Shown here piece after piece: positions 33,672-41,813 of a stretch of DNA of 64,000 nucleotides. The position numbers and the translations under genes are program-made. A model generated the notes under the pieces. The model worked only from the letters and a program-made list of their open reading frames with translations. It was not told where the DNA came from and ran no database searches. Position 1 is the stretch's first letter, and each line of letters opens with the position of its first letter. Source of the DNA: CAMDKS01 sp964402975 (GTDB taxonomy: Bacteria > Bdellovibrionota_B > Oligoflexia > Oligoflexales > RGVZ01); contig CAYOEM010000012.1 of NCBI GenBank assembly GCA_964402975.1, positions 13,156-77,155 on the forward strand. Direction: 5' to 3'.

Positions 33672-34184
33672 TTAGTTCCCGTTGGATGATATGTCGATCC
33701 TTTTGCAGGTCATCTCAACCTGATCCGATGGAGGGCAAGGTAAGTGCTGTCTCGTCTGCTCCTCACTCGTACCGTATGTGACAACGTGGCGGTATGGATT
33801 CATCTCTGGATCTGAGATGATGTAACAAATGCCCCGGCATTCCCAAATTTCATCAAATGATGTTACCGCCGTTATTGGCCTACCATTTGGGGTGATGCGT
33901 TGCCACTCCTGACGCGGCGGTTGGTTGCAGTTTCTTGATTGGATCTCCTTCAATATTCCAACAGATAATTCACCGGTATTCGTTGATTCCATTAGGGTGC
34001 TCGTAAATATCTCATTGCACTTGAGCGTGTAATAAAGCCGTTTGGCACCAAAGTAGCCATCCGTTATATTTGTTATCTCGGCCATTCCGAAAGTGTGCGT
34101 GTTGGTGCTTGTATTGGATGAGTTTGCCGCAAATAGAGCTGTGTTGAGAGTCAACACTAACGCGATGACGTACTTTGCAATCAT
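33672..34184 (-). CDS. Hypothetical secreted protein
   Basis: A protein of 170 residues. MIAKYVIALVLTLNTALFA is a signal peptide. AAGGAGCG precedes the ATG. The mature part has Asn/Thr-rich N-terminal sequence and six cysteines (LKCNEI, RNCNQP, WECRGIC, LPCPP, MTCKR), probably forming three disulfides. No family is recognised. It is convergent with the MORN-repeat protein. Confidence 0.65.
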   Translation of the reverse strand: MIAKYVIALVLTLNTALFAANSSNTSTNTHTFGMAEITNITDGYFGAKRLYYTLKCNEIFTSTLMESTNTGELSVGILKEIQSRNCNQPPRQEWQRITPNGRPITAVTSFDEIWECRGICYIISDPEMNPYRHVVTYGTSEEQTRQHLPCPPSDQVEMTCKRIDISSNGN

Positions 34185-34241
34185 AATTCGCTCCTTTTGT
34201 AATCAGTAACGCACGGTCGTATGATATCGATTGTTTTGGGA

Positions 34242-34991
34242 TTAGGCGCGGGTCTTCAGCGACCCAAGTCCGCCATCAACTCCTATCACTTGCCCAGTGA
34301 CCCAGTTGGCTTCATCTGAAAGTAGCCAAAGCATGCTCGAGACAATATCTGATGGTTTACCAAGACGCCCAAGGGGGTGCATGGATTCAGAGGCTTTTCG
34401 GCTGGCTTCGTTTGCGGTAAGTCGAGCCGTCATGGGCGTTTCCGTGAGGCCGGGCGCTATGCAGTTGACGCGAATATTGCTTCGAGCGTAGGTCGCCGCT
34501 GCCGACTTGGTTAGTCCAATGATAGCTCCTTTGGCAGCAGCTATCGCTTCGTGATTTTGAAGACCAATTTGTGCAGCAGCCGATGAAACCAATACGATAG
34601 AGCCTCCTTGATCCATCATGGCTTTTGCTGAAGCTCTAAGCATTCCAAATGCGCTTGTCACGTTGGCCGCCATAGTGGCGTCAAATTCTTGCTGGGTCGT
34701 TGCGTGGGCTGACTTTAAGATCACAGAGCCAGTGCAACAAACAGCTCCTGACAATGGGCCATGAGAGGTGGCCTTGGCGAGGGCTTCCTCGTAACTGGCA
34801 AAGCTAGCCCCGTCGATAAGTGCTCCGTCGCAGTCTAATTCCTGCTTTAGGGCTTCTAACTTTTGGGGATCTCTTGCGCAAAGAAAAACTTTGGCACCAG
34901 ATTTTGTAAGTTGGCGAGAAAGTTCGGAACCGATACCTCCGCCGGCACCTGCTACCAAGAAATATTTTCCTGAAAAATCGTACTTGGTCAT
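34242..34991 (-). CDS. SDR family oxidoreductase, catalytic Tyr replaced
   Basis: A 249-residue Rossmann protein starting at MTKYDFSGK, eight bases after GGAGG. The cofactor motif GAGGGIGSE is intact, as are NVTSAFG and the C-terminal APGLTETPM. At the active site, the Y-x-x-x-K of normal SDRs reads I-A-A-A-K (within NHEAIAAAKGA), with Ser in VLVSSAA still present. A subgroup with NHEAIAAAK is known from photosynthetic and other bacteria. It is divergent from the FAD oxidoreductase gene across 70 bp, suggesting shared control. Confidence 0.85.
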   Translation of the reverse strand: MTKYDFSGKYFLVAGAGGGIGSELSRQLTKSGAKVFLCARDPQKLEALKQELDCDGALIDGASFASYEEALAKATSHGPLSGAVCCTGSVILKSAHATTQQEFDATMAANVTSAFGMLRASAKAMMDQGGSIVLVSSAAAQIGLQNHEAIAAAKGAIIGLTKSAAATYARSNIRVNCIAPGLTETPMTARLTANEASRKASESMHPLGRLGKPSDIVSSMLWLLSDEANWVTGQVIGVDGGLGSLKTRA

Positions 34992-35061
34992 GAAATGTGC
35001 CTCCAAAGTCCCTGGGGTTCGGACTATAATAAAGTCCTATTTTGCCGCGCTGGAGGCCGAG

Positions 35062-36075
35062 ATGCAACCTATACAAGAGATTGTCGATGTCTTAATCGTT
35101 GGCGCGGGTTTGTGCGGCGTCACGGCTGCCAGAGAAATTCACGCTGGAAAACGCCAGTCGTGGAAGCTTATCGATAAGGCCAGATCTGTTGGTGGCAGGA
35201 TGGCGACCAGGCGAATTGATGATGCAAAATTTGACCATGGCGCCCAGTTTTGCACTGTGAGATCTTCCGAGTTTCGTTCACAAGTGGACGAATGGCTCAG
35301 ACTAGGTGTTTGTAAAGAGTGGGTGAAAGGTTTTGGTAATGAGCAGGAGGATGGCCACCCGCGTTATGTGTGCGAGTCTGGCATGAATCATATCGTTAAA
35401 CAGATGGCGGCAGATTTCCCAAAGGAGAATATAGCTCTAAACGAGAAGATCGTTGAGATTGAGATGATTGACGGGTTTATCTCGCTAGCGTCGGAGACGG
35501 GGGCTAAGTTTTTTTCAAAAAAATTAGTAATGACAACGCCTTTACCCCAAGCGACCGCGATGCTGTCGAATTTTCCTGCCGATCAACGGCTTACAAAAAT
35601 TATGAGCACTTTGAGCGACATCCTTTACGATCCGTGTATCGCTATCATGGGTTTTTTTCATCCCGAGGAGCTACCTCTAGATAAGTTTCCAGCTAAGTCT
35701 TTGCAGTCGCCATTGGCTTTCGTATCCGATAATTATTCAAAGGGCTTATCAAGTAAGAAAGCTTCGTTGACGGTCCATCTATCCAGTGAGGCTAGTCACG
35801 GATTATTTACGGCGCATGATGAGGTGGTGGTTGATTTTGTTTGTCACGAGCTTCGAAGGCACTATCACCTTAAAAAGGTTACAAGGCCATCAATGGTTGA
35901 AGTCCATAGGTGGCGTTTTGCAAGCCCTCAAAAAACTTTTGCAGAACCTTTTTTGGATTGGTCAGGAGCCAATAGTGTGAAGATCTATTTTGCTGGCGAG
36001 GCCTTTGGAGGCCCAAAAATTGAAGGTGCTTATTTGTCAGGTTTAGCTATTGGTAAAGACTTCGTAGCTGGTTGA
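35062..36075 (+). CDS. FAD-dependent oxidoreductase (renalase/amine-oxidase-like)
   Basis: I start it at the ATG at 35062, after TGGAGG; the frame before that overlaps the SDR. The product is 337 residues: VLIVGAGLCGVTAAREI (dinucleotide fold), ARSVGGRMATRR (FAD-binding GGR motif), FDHGAQFCTVR, and at the C-terminus IYFAGEAFGGPKIEGAYLSG, where the family usually reads AGDG...VEGA. This is the NAD(P)/FAD renalase-like family often found in light- or singlet-oxygen-induced clusters. It converges with the glutathione peroxidase gene, overlapping by 46 bp. Confidence 0.85.
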   Translation: MQPIQEIVDVLIVGAGLCGVTAAREIHAGKRQSWKLIDKARSVGGRMATRRIDDAKFDHGAQFCTVRSSEFRSQVDEWLRLGVCKEWVKGFGNEQEDGHPRYVCESGMNHIVKQMAADFPKENIALNEKIVEIEMIDGFISLASETGAKFFSKKLVMTTPLPQATAMLSNFPADQRLTKIMSTLSDILYDPCIAIMGFFHPEELPLDKFPAKSLQSPLAFVSDNYSKGLSSKKASLTVHLSSEASHGLFTAHDEVVVDFVCHELRRHYHLKKVTRPSMVEVHRWRFASPQKTFAEPFLDWSGANSVKIYFAGEAFGGPKIEGAYLSGLAIGKDFVAG

Positions 36076-36668
36076 TTATTTTGGGTGGTGAGCGCTTTTC
36101 TAATCGCTGAGAGCATGTCCTCACTTTGTGGGTCCACAGATGAGGTAAATCTAGCGATGAGTCGACCATCTTTGCCAACTAAAAACTTCTCGAAATTCCA
36201 ATCGATCGGACGACGGAAGTCTTTTCCAGAGTCTTCGGTTAAATATTTAAATAAAGGAGTTTTTTTGTCGCCTGATACGCTGACTTTAGAAAATAGCGGA
36301 AACGTGACTTTGTAGTTTAACTCGCAAAAATCCTTGATCTCTTTGTTGCTGCCGGGCTCTTGGCGGCCGAAATCATTACTGGGAAATCCTAGGACCAAAA
36401 AATTTTGGTCTTTAAATTGCTCGTAGGTTTTCTGTAGGGCTTTATATTGTGACGTAAAGCCGCAGTAAGAGGCCGTATTAACAATAAGCAGAACCTTGCC
36501 GCGGTAGGTTGACATGTCGACGGTCTTGTTTTTGATATCTTGAACTTTGAATTGATAAACATCTCCGGATGGGGCGGCTGCGTCAGCTGGACCCGTTAGA
36601 GCGAAAAAAACACAAAATGCCAGTGTGAAAAACAGGTGCTGAAAGCTAGTAATTAATTTCGTTTTCAC
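36030..36668 (-). CDS. Exported glutathione peroxidase-type thiol peroxidase
   Basis: A protein of 212 residues with a GTG start after AGAGGAG. A signal peptide (FALTGPADAAAPS) precedes a complete GPx fold. NTASYCGFTSQY has the peroxidatic Cys (not Sec), FPSNDFGRQEPG the conserved Gln, and IDWNFEKFLV the Trp and Asn of the catalytic tetrad. It reduces peroxides, probably in the periplasm with a thioredoxin-like partner. A short polar tail of about 15 residues extends past the usual end. Its 3' end overlaps that of the FAD oxidoreductase by 46 bp. Confidence 0.9.
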   Translation of the reverse strand: MKTKLITSFQHLFFTLAFCVFFALTGPADAAAPSGDVYQFKVQDIKNKTVDMSTYRGKVLLIVNTASYCGFTSQYKALQKTYEQFKDQNFLVLGFPSNDFGRQEPGSNKEIKDFCELNYKVTFPLFSKVSVSGDKKTPLFKYLTEDSGKDFRRPIDWNFEKFLVGKDGRLIARFTSSVDPQSEDMLSAIRKALTTQNNQPATKSLPIAKPDK

Positions 36669-36730
36669 GCTATTTGTCTCCTCTAATGGGTTGTAATTGT
36701 GTTAGTCTATCGGCCTATGTGGGGAGCCAT

Positions 36731-37153
36731 ATGCTGAAACTGATTAATGCCTATTCCGCCGAACAACAAGCTATAGCTATTTATAAGGCCCAAACATTTT
36801 GGCGTCCAGGAGCAAGTGGCCGAATCTTTCGTGAAATTTTGGCAGAAGAGCTCTCTCATCAGGAAAGTATGGCATCTTTTATGAATAGTCCTGGCCTAGT
36901 GCTGCTCATGACGCCGTTTAATTTCATCGCAGGATGGATGCTGGGCAGTGTCTTGTCTATGTTGCCAAGACCACTTTGTTACCGAATTCACGTATGGGCT
37001 GAGCGCGAAGCAGCAAAGACTTATGAGGTAACCTTGGCTAGTCTGGGGTCTGGCGACCAAAAATCGCTTCGGGACGCCTTGAGTCATGCGGCTAAGCAAG
37101 AGCATGAACACGCTAACCGATTCGAAATATTGCTAAAAGGTTTAGCGCGATGA
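36731..37153 (+). CDS. COQ7-like ferritin-fold di-iron protein
   Basis: A 140-residue protein from the ATG at 36731 (GGGGAG six bases upstream). Iron-ligand-type motifs appear in order: YSAEQQAIAIY, ILAEELSHQESM, WAEREAAKTYE and AAKQEHEHANRFE, the E/E-x-x-H pattern of the COQ7/demethoxyubiquinone hydroxylase group. A hydrophobic hairpin (LLMTPFNFIAGWMLG) lies between the second and third motifs, as in membrane-attached COQ7 proteins. It is the first gene of a four-gene run with ATGA overlaps. A hydroxylase acting on a lipid or quinone is likely; the substrate is unknown. Confidence 0.75.
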   Translation: MLKLINAYSAEQQAIAIYKAQTFWRPGASGRIFREILAEELSHQESMASFMNSPGLVLLMTPFNFIAGWMLGSVLSMLPRPLCYRIHVWAEREAAKTYEVTLASLGSGDQKSLRDALSHAAKQEHEHANRFEILLKGLAR

Positions 37154-37899
37154 TTGATTATTTGTTTAAGAATTTAAAAGGGACCGATTGGGAACTATTA
37201 ACCGATTTTGTTTCACCAGTATTCTTCGAGGTCGTTCCTACCTTGGGCATGGCGAGGGTGTTTGGATCGATTCTCAAGGATTATGCGAGTGCTAAAGAAT
37301 TTACGAACGTAAAAGCCGCGGCCTCTCTCACGCTGGAGACGCGGTTAAAAAATAGCGGTCTCAAGCTGGTGGATCAAGTTACTGCCAAATCAAACATTCG
37401 CAATCTTAGTATTGAGGAGAGACAAGATTTTGGATCGATGGTCTTGAAAATCTATTTTGCTCAGTTATTTGCTGAACACAAAACTATATTAGATCTCAGA
37501 AGCTCGGCATTTAACGGCATGACCGAGTGGGCGCCAAAGCCTGTTTTTTATGGATGGACAAGTGATTTTAGAGAGGGTCTTCAAAAGCTTTACACTGGCT
37601 TTTACAAAGGCGATGACGCAACTCTTAAGGCTGGCCTTCAAAAGTTAAATCTATCGCACGCGGAATCAGTCATCCAAGGTCACTTCGGCCAAGGAACTCA
37701 GGATGCAGTCAGGTTTTCTTTGCAGCACTTTAAGCAGTCACTTCATGCCGTATTTATGTCCTGCAAGAATAATAAAACCAAGCTACACCCAGATTTTTTT
37801 GGGCTGGGGGTTTATCTGTTGTGCCTTTATGAAAACTTGGAGGGTCTCGATTGTCCGCTGGATGTGAGATCTGCATTTAACGCGGTGGTTTCATTATGA
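37150..37899 (+). CDS. Hypothetical protein in COQ7/SDR/methyltransferase operon
   Basis: A protein of 249 residues starting in the previous stop (ATGA) and ending in the next start (ATGA). It is soluble-looking, with no signal and few motifs. WELLTDFVSPVFFEVVPTLG at the N-terminus and VYLLCLYENLEGL near the end are the most structured parts. I recognise no family. Tight translational coupling to both neighbours implies it is made in step with them, as a partner or chaperone. Confidence 0.6.
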   Translation: MIDYLFKNLKGTDWELLTDFVSPVFFEVVPTLGMARVFGSILKDYASAKEFTNVKAAASLTLETRLKNSGLKLVDQVTAKSNIRNLSIEERQDFGSMVLKIYFAQLFAEHKTILDLRSSAFNGMTEWAPKPVFYGWTSDFREGLQKLYTGFYKGDDATLKAGLQKLNLSHAESVIQGHFGQGTQDAVRFSLQHFKQSLHAVFMSCKNNKTKLHPDFFGLGVYLLCLYENLEGLDCPLDVRSAFNAVVSL

Positions 37900-39353
37900 A
37901 TACGACGACTGAGTCCAAGAAGTTAAAAGTTGCTATTGCTGGCGCGAGTGGTTTCGTTGGGCGTGCTCTGATTGAAAAACTTAGAGGGCACCATGATCTG
38001 ATCGCTCTAAGCCGCGGCTCCTCAAGAACAGAAGGCGGAATTGAGTGGCGACAGTGCGACTTGTTCAACCTAAAGCAAGCTGAGCAAGGGCTAGACGGCG
38101 CTGATATCGCAATCTATCTGGTCCACTCCATGCTTCCCAGCGCAAAGCTTACGCAAGGGAGCTTTGCGGACCTTGATTTATTAATTGCGGATAACTTTGC
38201 AAGAGCTGCTCGGAAAGCAAAAGTCCAAAGAATTATCTACCTGGGAGGAATCATTCCAGATGAGGACCTTTCGCCCCACTTGGCGAGCCGTCTCGAGGTG
38301 GAAGCAGCTCTTGAAAGCCACGGTGCTCACTGTGTTGCGTTGAGGGCGGGCCTGATCATCGGTAAGAACGGCTCTTCCTTTGACATTATGCGTAAGCTCG
38401 TTGAAAGGCTTCCCATGATGATCTGCCCAGGCTGGACGAGAACAAGAAGTCAGCCGGTGAGTCTTAGGGATGTGGTGGAGACGATTACTAGATTAATTCA
38501 ACACCCTGAAATTCAAAGTGGCCAGTATGATTTGGGCAGCAGAGATGTGATGACCTACATTGACATGATGCGTGAGGTGGCAAGACAGATCGGCAAGAAA
38601 AGAATTTTTCTTCCGATTTTTTTATTTAGCCCGAACTTGTCGCGGCTCTGGGTCACGTTAGTCACAGGCGCCCCAAGGGAGCTTATTGGACCGTTAGTAC
38701 AAAGCTTGAGACATGAAATGGTGGCAAGAGACCTGACCCTTATGGAGAAACTTGGCATTGAACCACAAGGATTTAAGGAATGCCTTGCCGAAGCTCTAAG
38801 TCCATCGCCAGAGGTTTTGCCAGCCGCCAGCCAGATCTCCCGCCCCCCGACCGATGTTGCCAAGACGCCAGCAAAATCAATAGTCAATTTAGTGTGCTCA
38901 GTGCAGAGACTTCCACTCATCATGGGTTTAACAGCTGCATGGGTAACAAAAGAATATGCGAATTGGTTGATTCAGTTTTTTAGACCTCTCATATTTGTCC
39001 GTCAGGATGTCGACGGCAGCCTTGCATTCATATTTAGACCGATTTTTGCAAGGTTTGATGTGCCACTTTTAGAGCTGACCTACGCAAAGGATCGCAGTTC
39101 AGAGCATCGACAGATGTTTTATATTTCTGGTGGACTTCTCTTGAGTTCGAAATTTCACCCAAAAGGTCGATTTGAATTCAGAGAGGTACTTAGAGGAAGG
39201 TTTGTGCTGGTCGCTATTTTTGATTTTGTGCCCGCTCTTCCCTGGTGGATTTATAAAAACACGCAGGCAATTCTACACCTTTTTGTGATGATTATGTTTC
39301 GAAGGCATTTAAGGACTCTATATCAGTCTGGCGAAAAGCTCATAAAAGCATGA
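37896..39353 (+). CDS. NAD(P)H-binding SDR with DUF2867-like C-terminus
   Basis: A 485-residue protein. The N-terminal ~270 residues are an atypical (NmrA-like) SDR: KVAIAGASGFVGRALIEKL cofactor loop, IIYLGGI, and VALRAGLIIG. The C-terminal ~150 residues match the DUF2867 type (GRFEFREVL...FDFVPALPWWIYKNTQAILHLFV). Such two-part proteins are frequent next to photolyase-like and carotenoid or stress genes. It probably reduces an enone-like lipid-soluble substrate. Translationally coupled to the gene before it. Confidence 0.8.
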   Translation: MNTTTESKKLKVAIAGASGFVGRALIEKLRGHHDLIALSRGSSRTEGGIEWRQCDLFNLKQAEQGLDGADIAIYLVHSMLPSAKLTQGSFADLDLLIADNFARAARKAKVQRIIYLGGIIPDEDLSPHLASRLEVEAALESHGAHCVALRAGLIIGKNGSSFDIMRKLVERLPMMICPGWTRTRSQPVSLRDVVETITRLIQHPEIQSGQYDLGSRDVMTYIDMMREVARQIGKKRIFLPIFLFSPNLSRLWVTLVTGAPRELIGPLVQSLRHEMVARDLTLMEKLGIEPQGFKECLAEALSPSPEVLPAASQISRPPTDVAKTPAKSIVNLVCSVQRLPLIMGLTAAWVTKEYANWLIQFFRPLIFVRQDVDGSLAFIFRPIFARFDVPLLELTYAKDRSSEHRQMFYISGGLLLSSKFHPKGRFEFREVLRGRFVLVAIFDFVPALPWWIYKNTQAILHLFVMIMFRRHLRTLYQSGEKLIKA

Positions 39354-39374
39354 GATATCGGAAGGGGTATAGAC

Positions 39375-40157
39375 GTGAAGAGACTCCACCTTATTGAATT
39401 AGAAGATCAGGCATGGCTACCTGCGCCCATTCGTGATGGACTGACAGACTATTTGAGTTTTATGGCTGAGTTAGCATCGTTGCCATTCGCCGGCTTTGCA
39501 GCAAAGATTTCTACTGTCATGAAATCAGTTGGCACAAAGTCAATCATCGAGATGGGTAGTGGTGGAGGGGGTCCCGCGATATCAATTTGTAGAGAACTCA
39601 TGAAGCTGGGTCACAAAGATATCGAGCTTACATTAACTGACCTACACCCCAATGTCCCAAGACTTCGCTATGCTAAAGAACATAATAAAATTCCTATTAA
39701 AGTGATTGAGCATTCAGTTGATGCTACAAGTGTTCCAGACAGTCTTGATGGACTAAGACTTATGTGTAATGCCTTTCATCATTTGCCGCCCAAGCTTGCT
39801 AGAGAAGTTCTTCATGATGCGGTTCGTAAAAATAAACCCGTAGCTATTATGGAGCTCGTTAGCCGCTCTCCGCATGGATTTGCGCAACTTTTTGCCGGAA
39901 TCCCCCTGATGTTTCTCATGATGCTTTTTGTAAGGCCGTTTCGGATTAGTCGACTTTTATTCACATATGTTATTCCGCTGATCCCGCTGTGTACCCTCTG
40001 GGATGGCATTGTTTCGTGTTTGCGGGTTTATTCGCCCGAGGAAATGAGGGAGCTTGTGGAGTCATTGCCCAAGAATTCCTTCGAGTGGGATATTGGCATT
40101 ATCAAGGTGCCCATGACCCCGATCCGAGTCACATATTTAATTGGGACACCCGACTGA
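39375..40157 (+). CDS. Class I SAM-dependent methyltransferase
   Basis: A protein of 260 residues with a GTG start after GGAAGGGG. IIEMGSGGGGPAISI is motif I (SAM-binding), LTLTDLHPN is motif II, and MCNAFHHLPP is the post-I/IV region. A hydrophobic segment (FAGIPLMFLMMLFV) follows the core, suggesting membrane contact or a lipophilic substrate. It ends the run starting at 36731. Its stop codon lies inside a dispersed repeat (TTGGGACACCCGACTGATT). Confidence 0.85.
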   Translation: MKRLHLIELEDQAWLPAPIRDGLTDYLSFMAELASLPFAGFAAKISTVMKSVGTKSIIEMGSGGGGPAISICRELMKLGHKDIELTLTDLHPNVPRLRYAKEHNKIPIKVIEHSVDATSVPDSLDGLRLMCNAFHHLPPKLAREVLHDAVRKNKPVAIMELVSRSPHGFAQLFAGIPLMFLMMLFVRPFRISRLLFTYVIPLIPLCTLWDGIVSCLRVYSPEEMRELVESLPKNSFEWDIGIIKVPMTPIRVTYLIGTPD

Positions 40158-40159
40158 TT
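40141..40159. repeat. REP-like repeat copy A
   Basis: TTGGGACACCCGACTGATT. This motif recurs at 40695 and, twice, at 63324-63374. The copy overlaps the stop codon of the methyltransferase gene. Confidence 0.6.
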
Positions 40160-40323
40160 CAGTATAGGTTTTCTCATCTGCAAAGGAAGCCGCGTCTGGT
40201 CATCCATCAAAAGAGTCAATTCAACTCGCTGCCCCTAAGGATCGGTAACTATTAAAATAAAACAATTCGCTCAAGATCCATTAGGCTTAGGCCGCTAATA
40301 AACGAACGGGGGAGGCGACAACT

Positions 40324-40665
40324 ATGTTGCTCAAACGGATTATGATGAGTGTTAGTTTTTTGCTAGCAAGCAGCGCCTGCTCAAAAGAGTCATCAAACGG
40401 TGATGTAGACTTGACCTGCTCCGAAGCCAAGTCACAAATCGAAAACTTTATGTCACAGAATAGAGGTTGTAACAGCGATTCAGATTGTAACAGTGAGTAC
40501 GGTGGTTGTTTGGTGCTTGTTTTCAATAATTCAACGGATCGAAATGAACTTTATCGACTTAAAAGTAGTTATGATTCCGCCTGTTCCGGCCAAGGAATCT
40601 GCGGGACCCCCCCTGGCACTGCTAAATGTGAGAATCAGGTTTGCAAATCGGCACCTTGGCCCTGA
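40324..40665 (+). CDS. Cysteine-rich small lipoprotein
   Basis: A 113-residue protein. The start follows GGGGGAGG. The signal has a lipobox-like SSAC (Cys about residue 19). The mature part has eight or more cysteines (CSEAK, GCNSDSDC, GGCLVL, DSACSGQGIC, KCENQVC) in a pattern similar to short eukaryotic-like disulfide domains. No named family. A second copy of the repeat lies just after it. Confidence 0.65.
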   Translation: MLLKRIMMSVSFLLASSACSKESSNGDVDLTCSEAKSQIENFMSQNRGCNSDSDCNSEYGGCLVLVFNNSTDRNELYRLKSSYDSACSGQGICGTPPGTAKCENQVCKSAPWP

Positions 40666-40694
40666 TTTATCGGGATTATTTATTGGCCTATTTA

Positions 40695-40719
40695 CTGTGG
40701 ACGCCCGACTGATTGACTA
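40695..40719. repeat. REP-like repeat copy B
   Basis: CTGTGGACGCCCGACTGATTGACTA, one or two bases different from the other copies. It lies 30 bp after the lipoprotein stop. Confidence 0.6.
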
Positions 40720-40858
40720 TTGCTAGGTCTTGAGTCTTGATTGGATCTCCGGAAATAATACTGCGCATAACCAAAGGCATGAAAGGGCTGCCCGCAATAA
40801 AAGGCAAAATCTGGATGAGCCTCCTGATTTGACAAAAGAACTCGTCAAGGACGTTATT

Positions 40859-41634
40859 TTATTCTTCAAACCAAGTATTTTTATGATGCTCATGTCGCCT
40901 GCGAGGCAGGACCCACATCTGATAAAGTGAAGTTAGGATCATATAGGTCGCGGCCGCATTGTAGCAGGTGGCGCCAATGATCGTTGTATATGCAAAGGCG
41001 GGATACCATTTTGTTAACCACCAGGAGAATATGTCTACAAGCAGGAATAAAAACGGTGTTCCGATGGCGACAGCTTTTAAAATGGGGTTGATTCCGCTTG
41101 CAAGGCTAAATATCAGGCATATAAAGAAAATATAAATGAAATGCCAAAAAGGTGAATATGCGACACCCTTGCCAAGTCATTAATCGAAGCGCCTTCGTCA
41201 ATTTTGGCCACTGTTTTGATGCCTTCATAGGTAGTAAAATCGGGCAGTCCTGCAATGCCTCCATGGCATCTGGCGCATTTTTCCGTGACGATTGGTTGAA
41301 TTTTTTGTGCCCATATATCTTCGGGAGATCCGGTTCTGACCCAGCGAATGATTTCAGCGCGTTCGTGCACGTCCGCTTTATCTTTCATTGATCCATTAAG
41401 CTTGACTTCTAGTTTGCTATTTTCACGGTTACCGTAATAGCTATAGACGACATCATCAACCGATAAACCAAACTGCCCGTCAGCCATGCCGTGTGTTAAG
41501 AGCAGCTGAAGTCCCGCTGATAAGAGTCCAACTGAAGTTACAAGTAAATAACCAGTGAATAATATGCGAAGCGATAGCCCCAGGTTAGGTAGGTTTAATT
41601 TCGATATTTTTTGGTCCGGACCATGTTGAGTCAT
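40859..41634 (-). pseudogene. Membrane cytochrome c-type protein broken by one-base frameshift
   Basis: From the ATG at 41634 (GGAG site) the frame encodes a membrane segment (LRILFTGYLLVTSVGLLSAG), a long periplasmic part with a single haem site (EKCARCHGG), and SHIHLFGISFIF, then stops at 41113. A second minus-strand frame picks up at once and continues without a break to 40859 (ICLIFSLASG, then ILKAVAIGTPFLFLLVDIFS and more membrane helices, ending HHKNTWFEE). Adding a single T to the T4 run (plus strand A4, 41127-41130) restores one protein of about 258 residues. The family is common in Bacteroidota and deltaproteobacteria, sometimes misnamed. Sequencing error or real decay; see findings. 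Confidence 0.75.
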
Positions 41635-41813
41635 TGCTCTCCATTTTACCTCAATAATGACAGAAGCGTAGAACGTCTCTTGATGTTTAAGCAAAAAACA
41701 TATTATTACGGGGTCAAATCAGCAGTATAAATTATCTCACGTGCGCCTCTGCCATCCATAGATCCTGAACTAATTATTCACAATACTCGACCGATAAAGA
41801 TTTTTGGGGGCTC

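Noticed and set aside
40730..40930. Plus-strand ORF of 66 codons
   Set aside because: It is the shadow of the second half of the frameshifted cytochrome gene on the minus strand.
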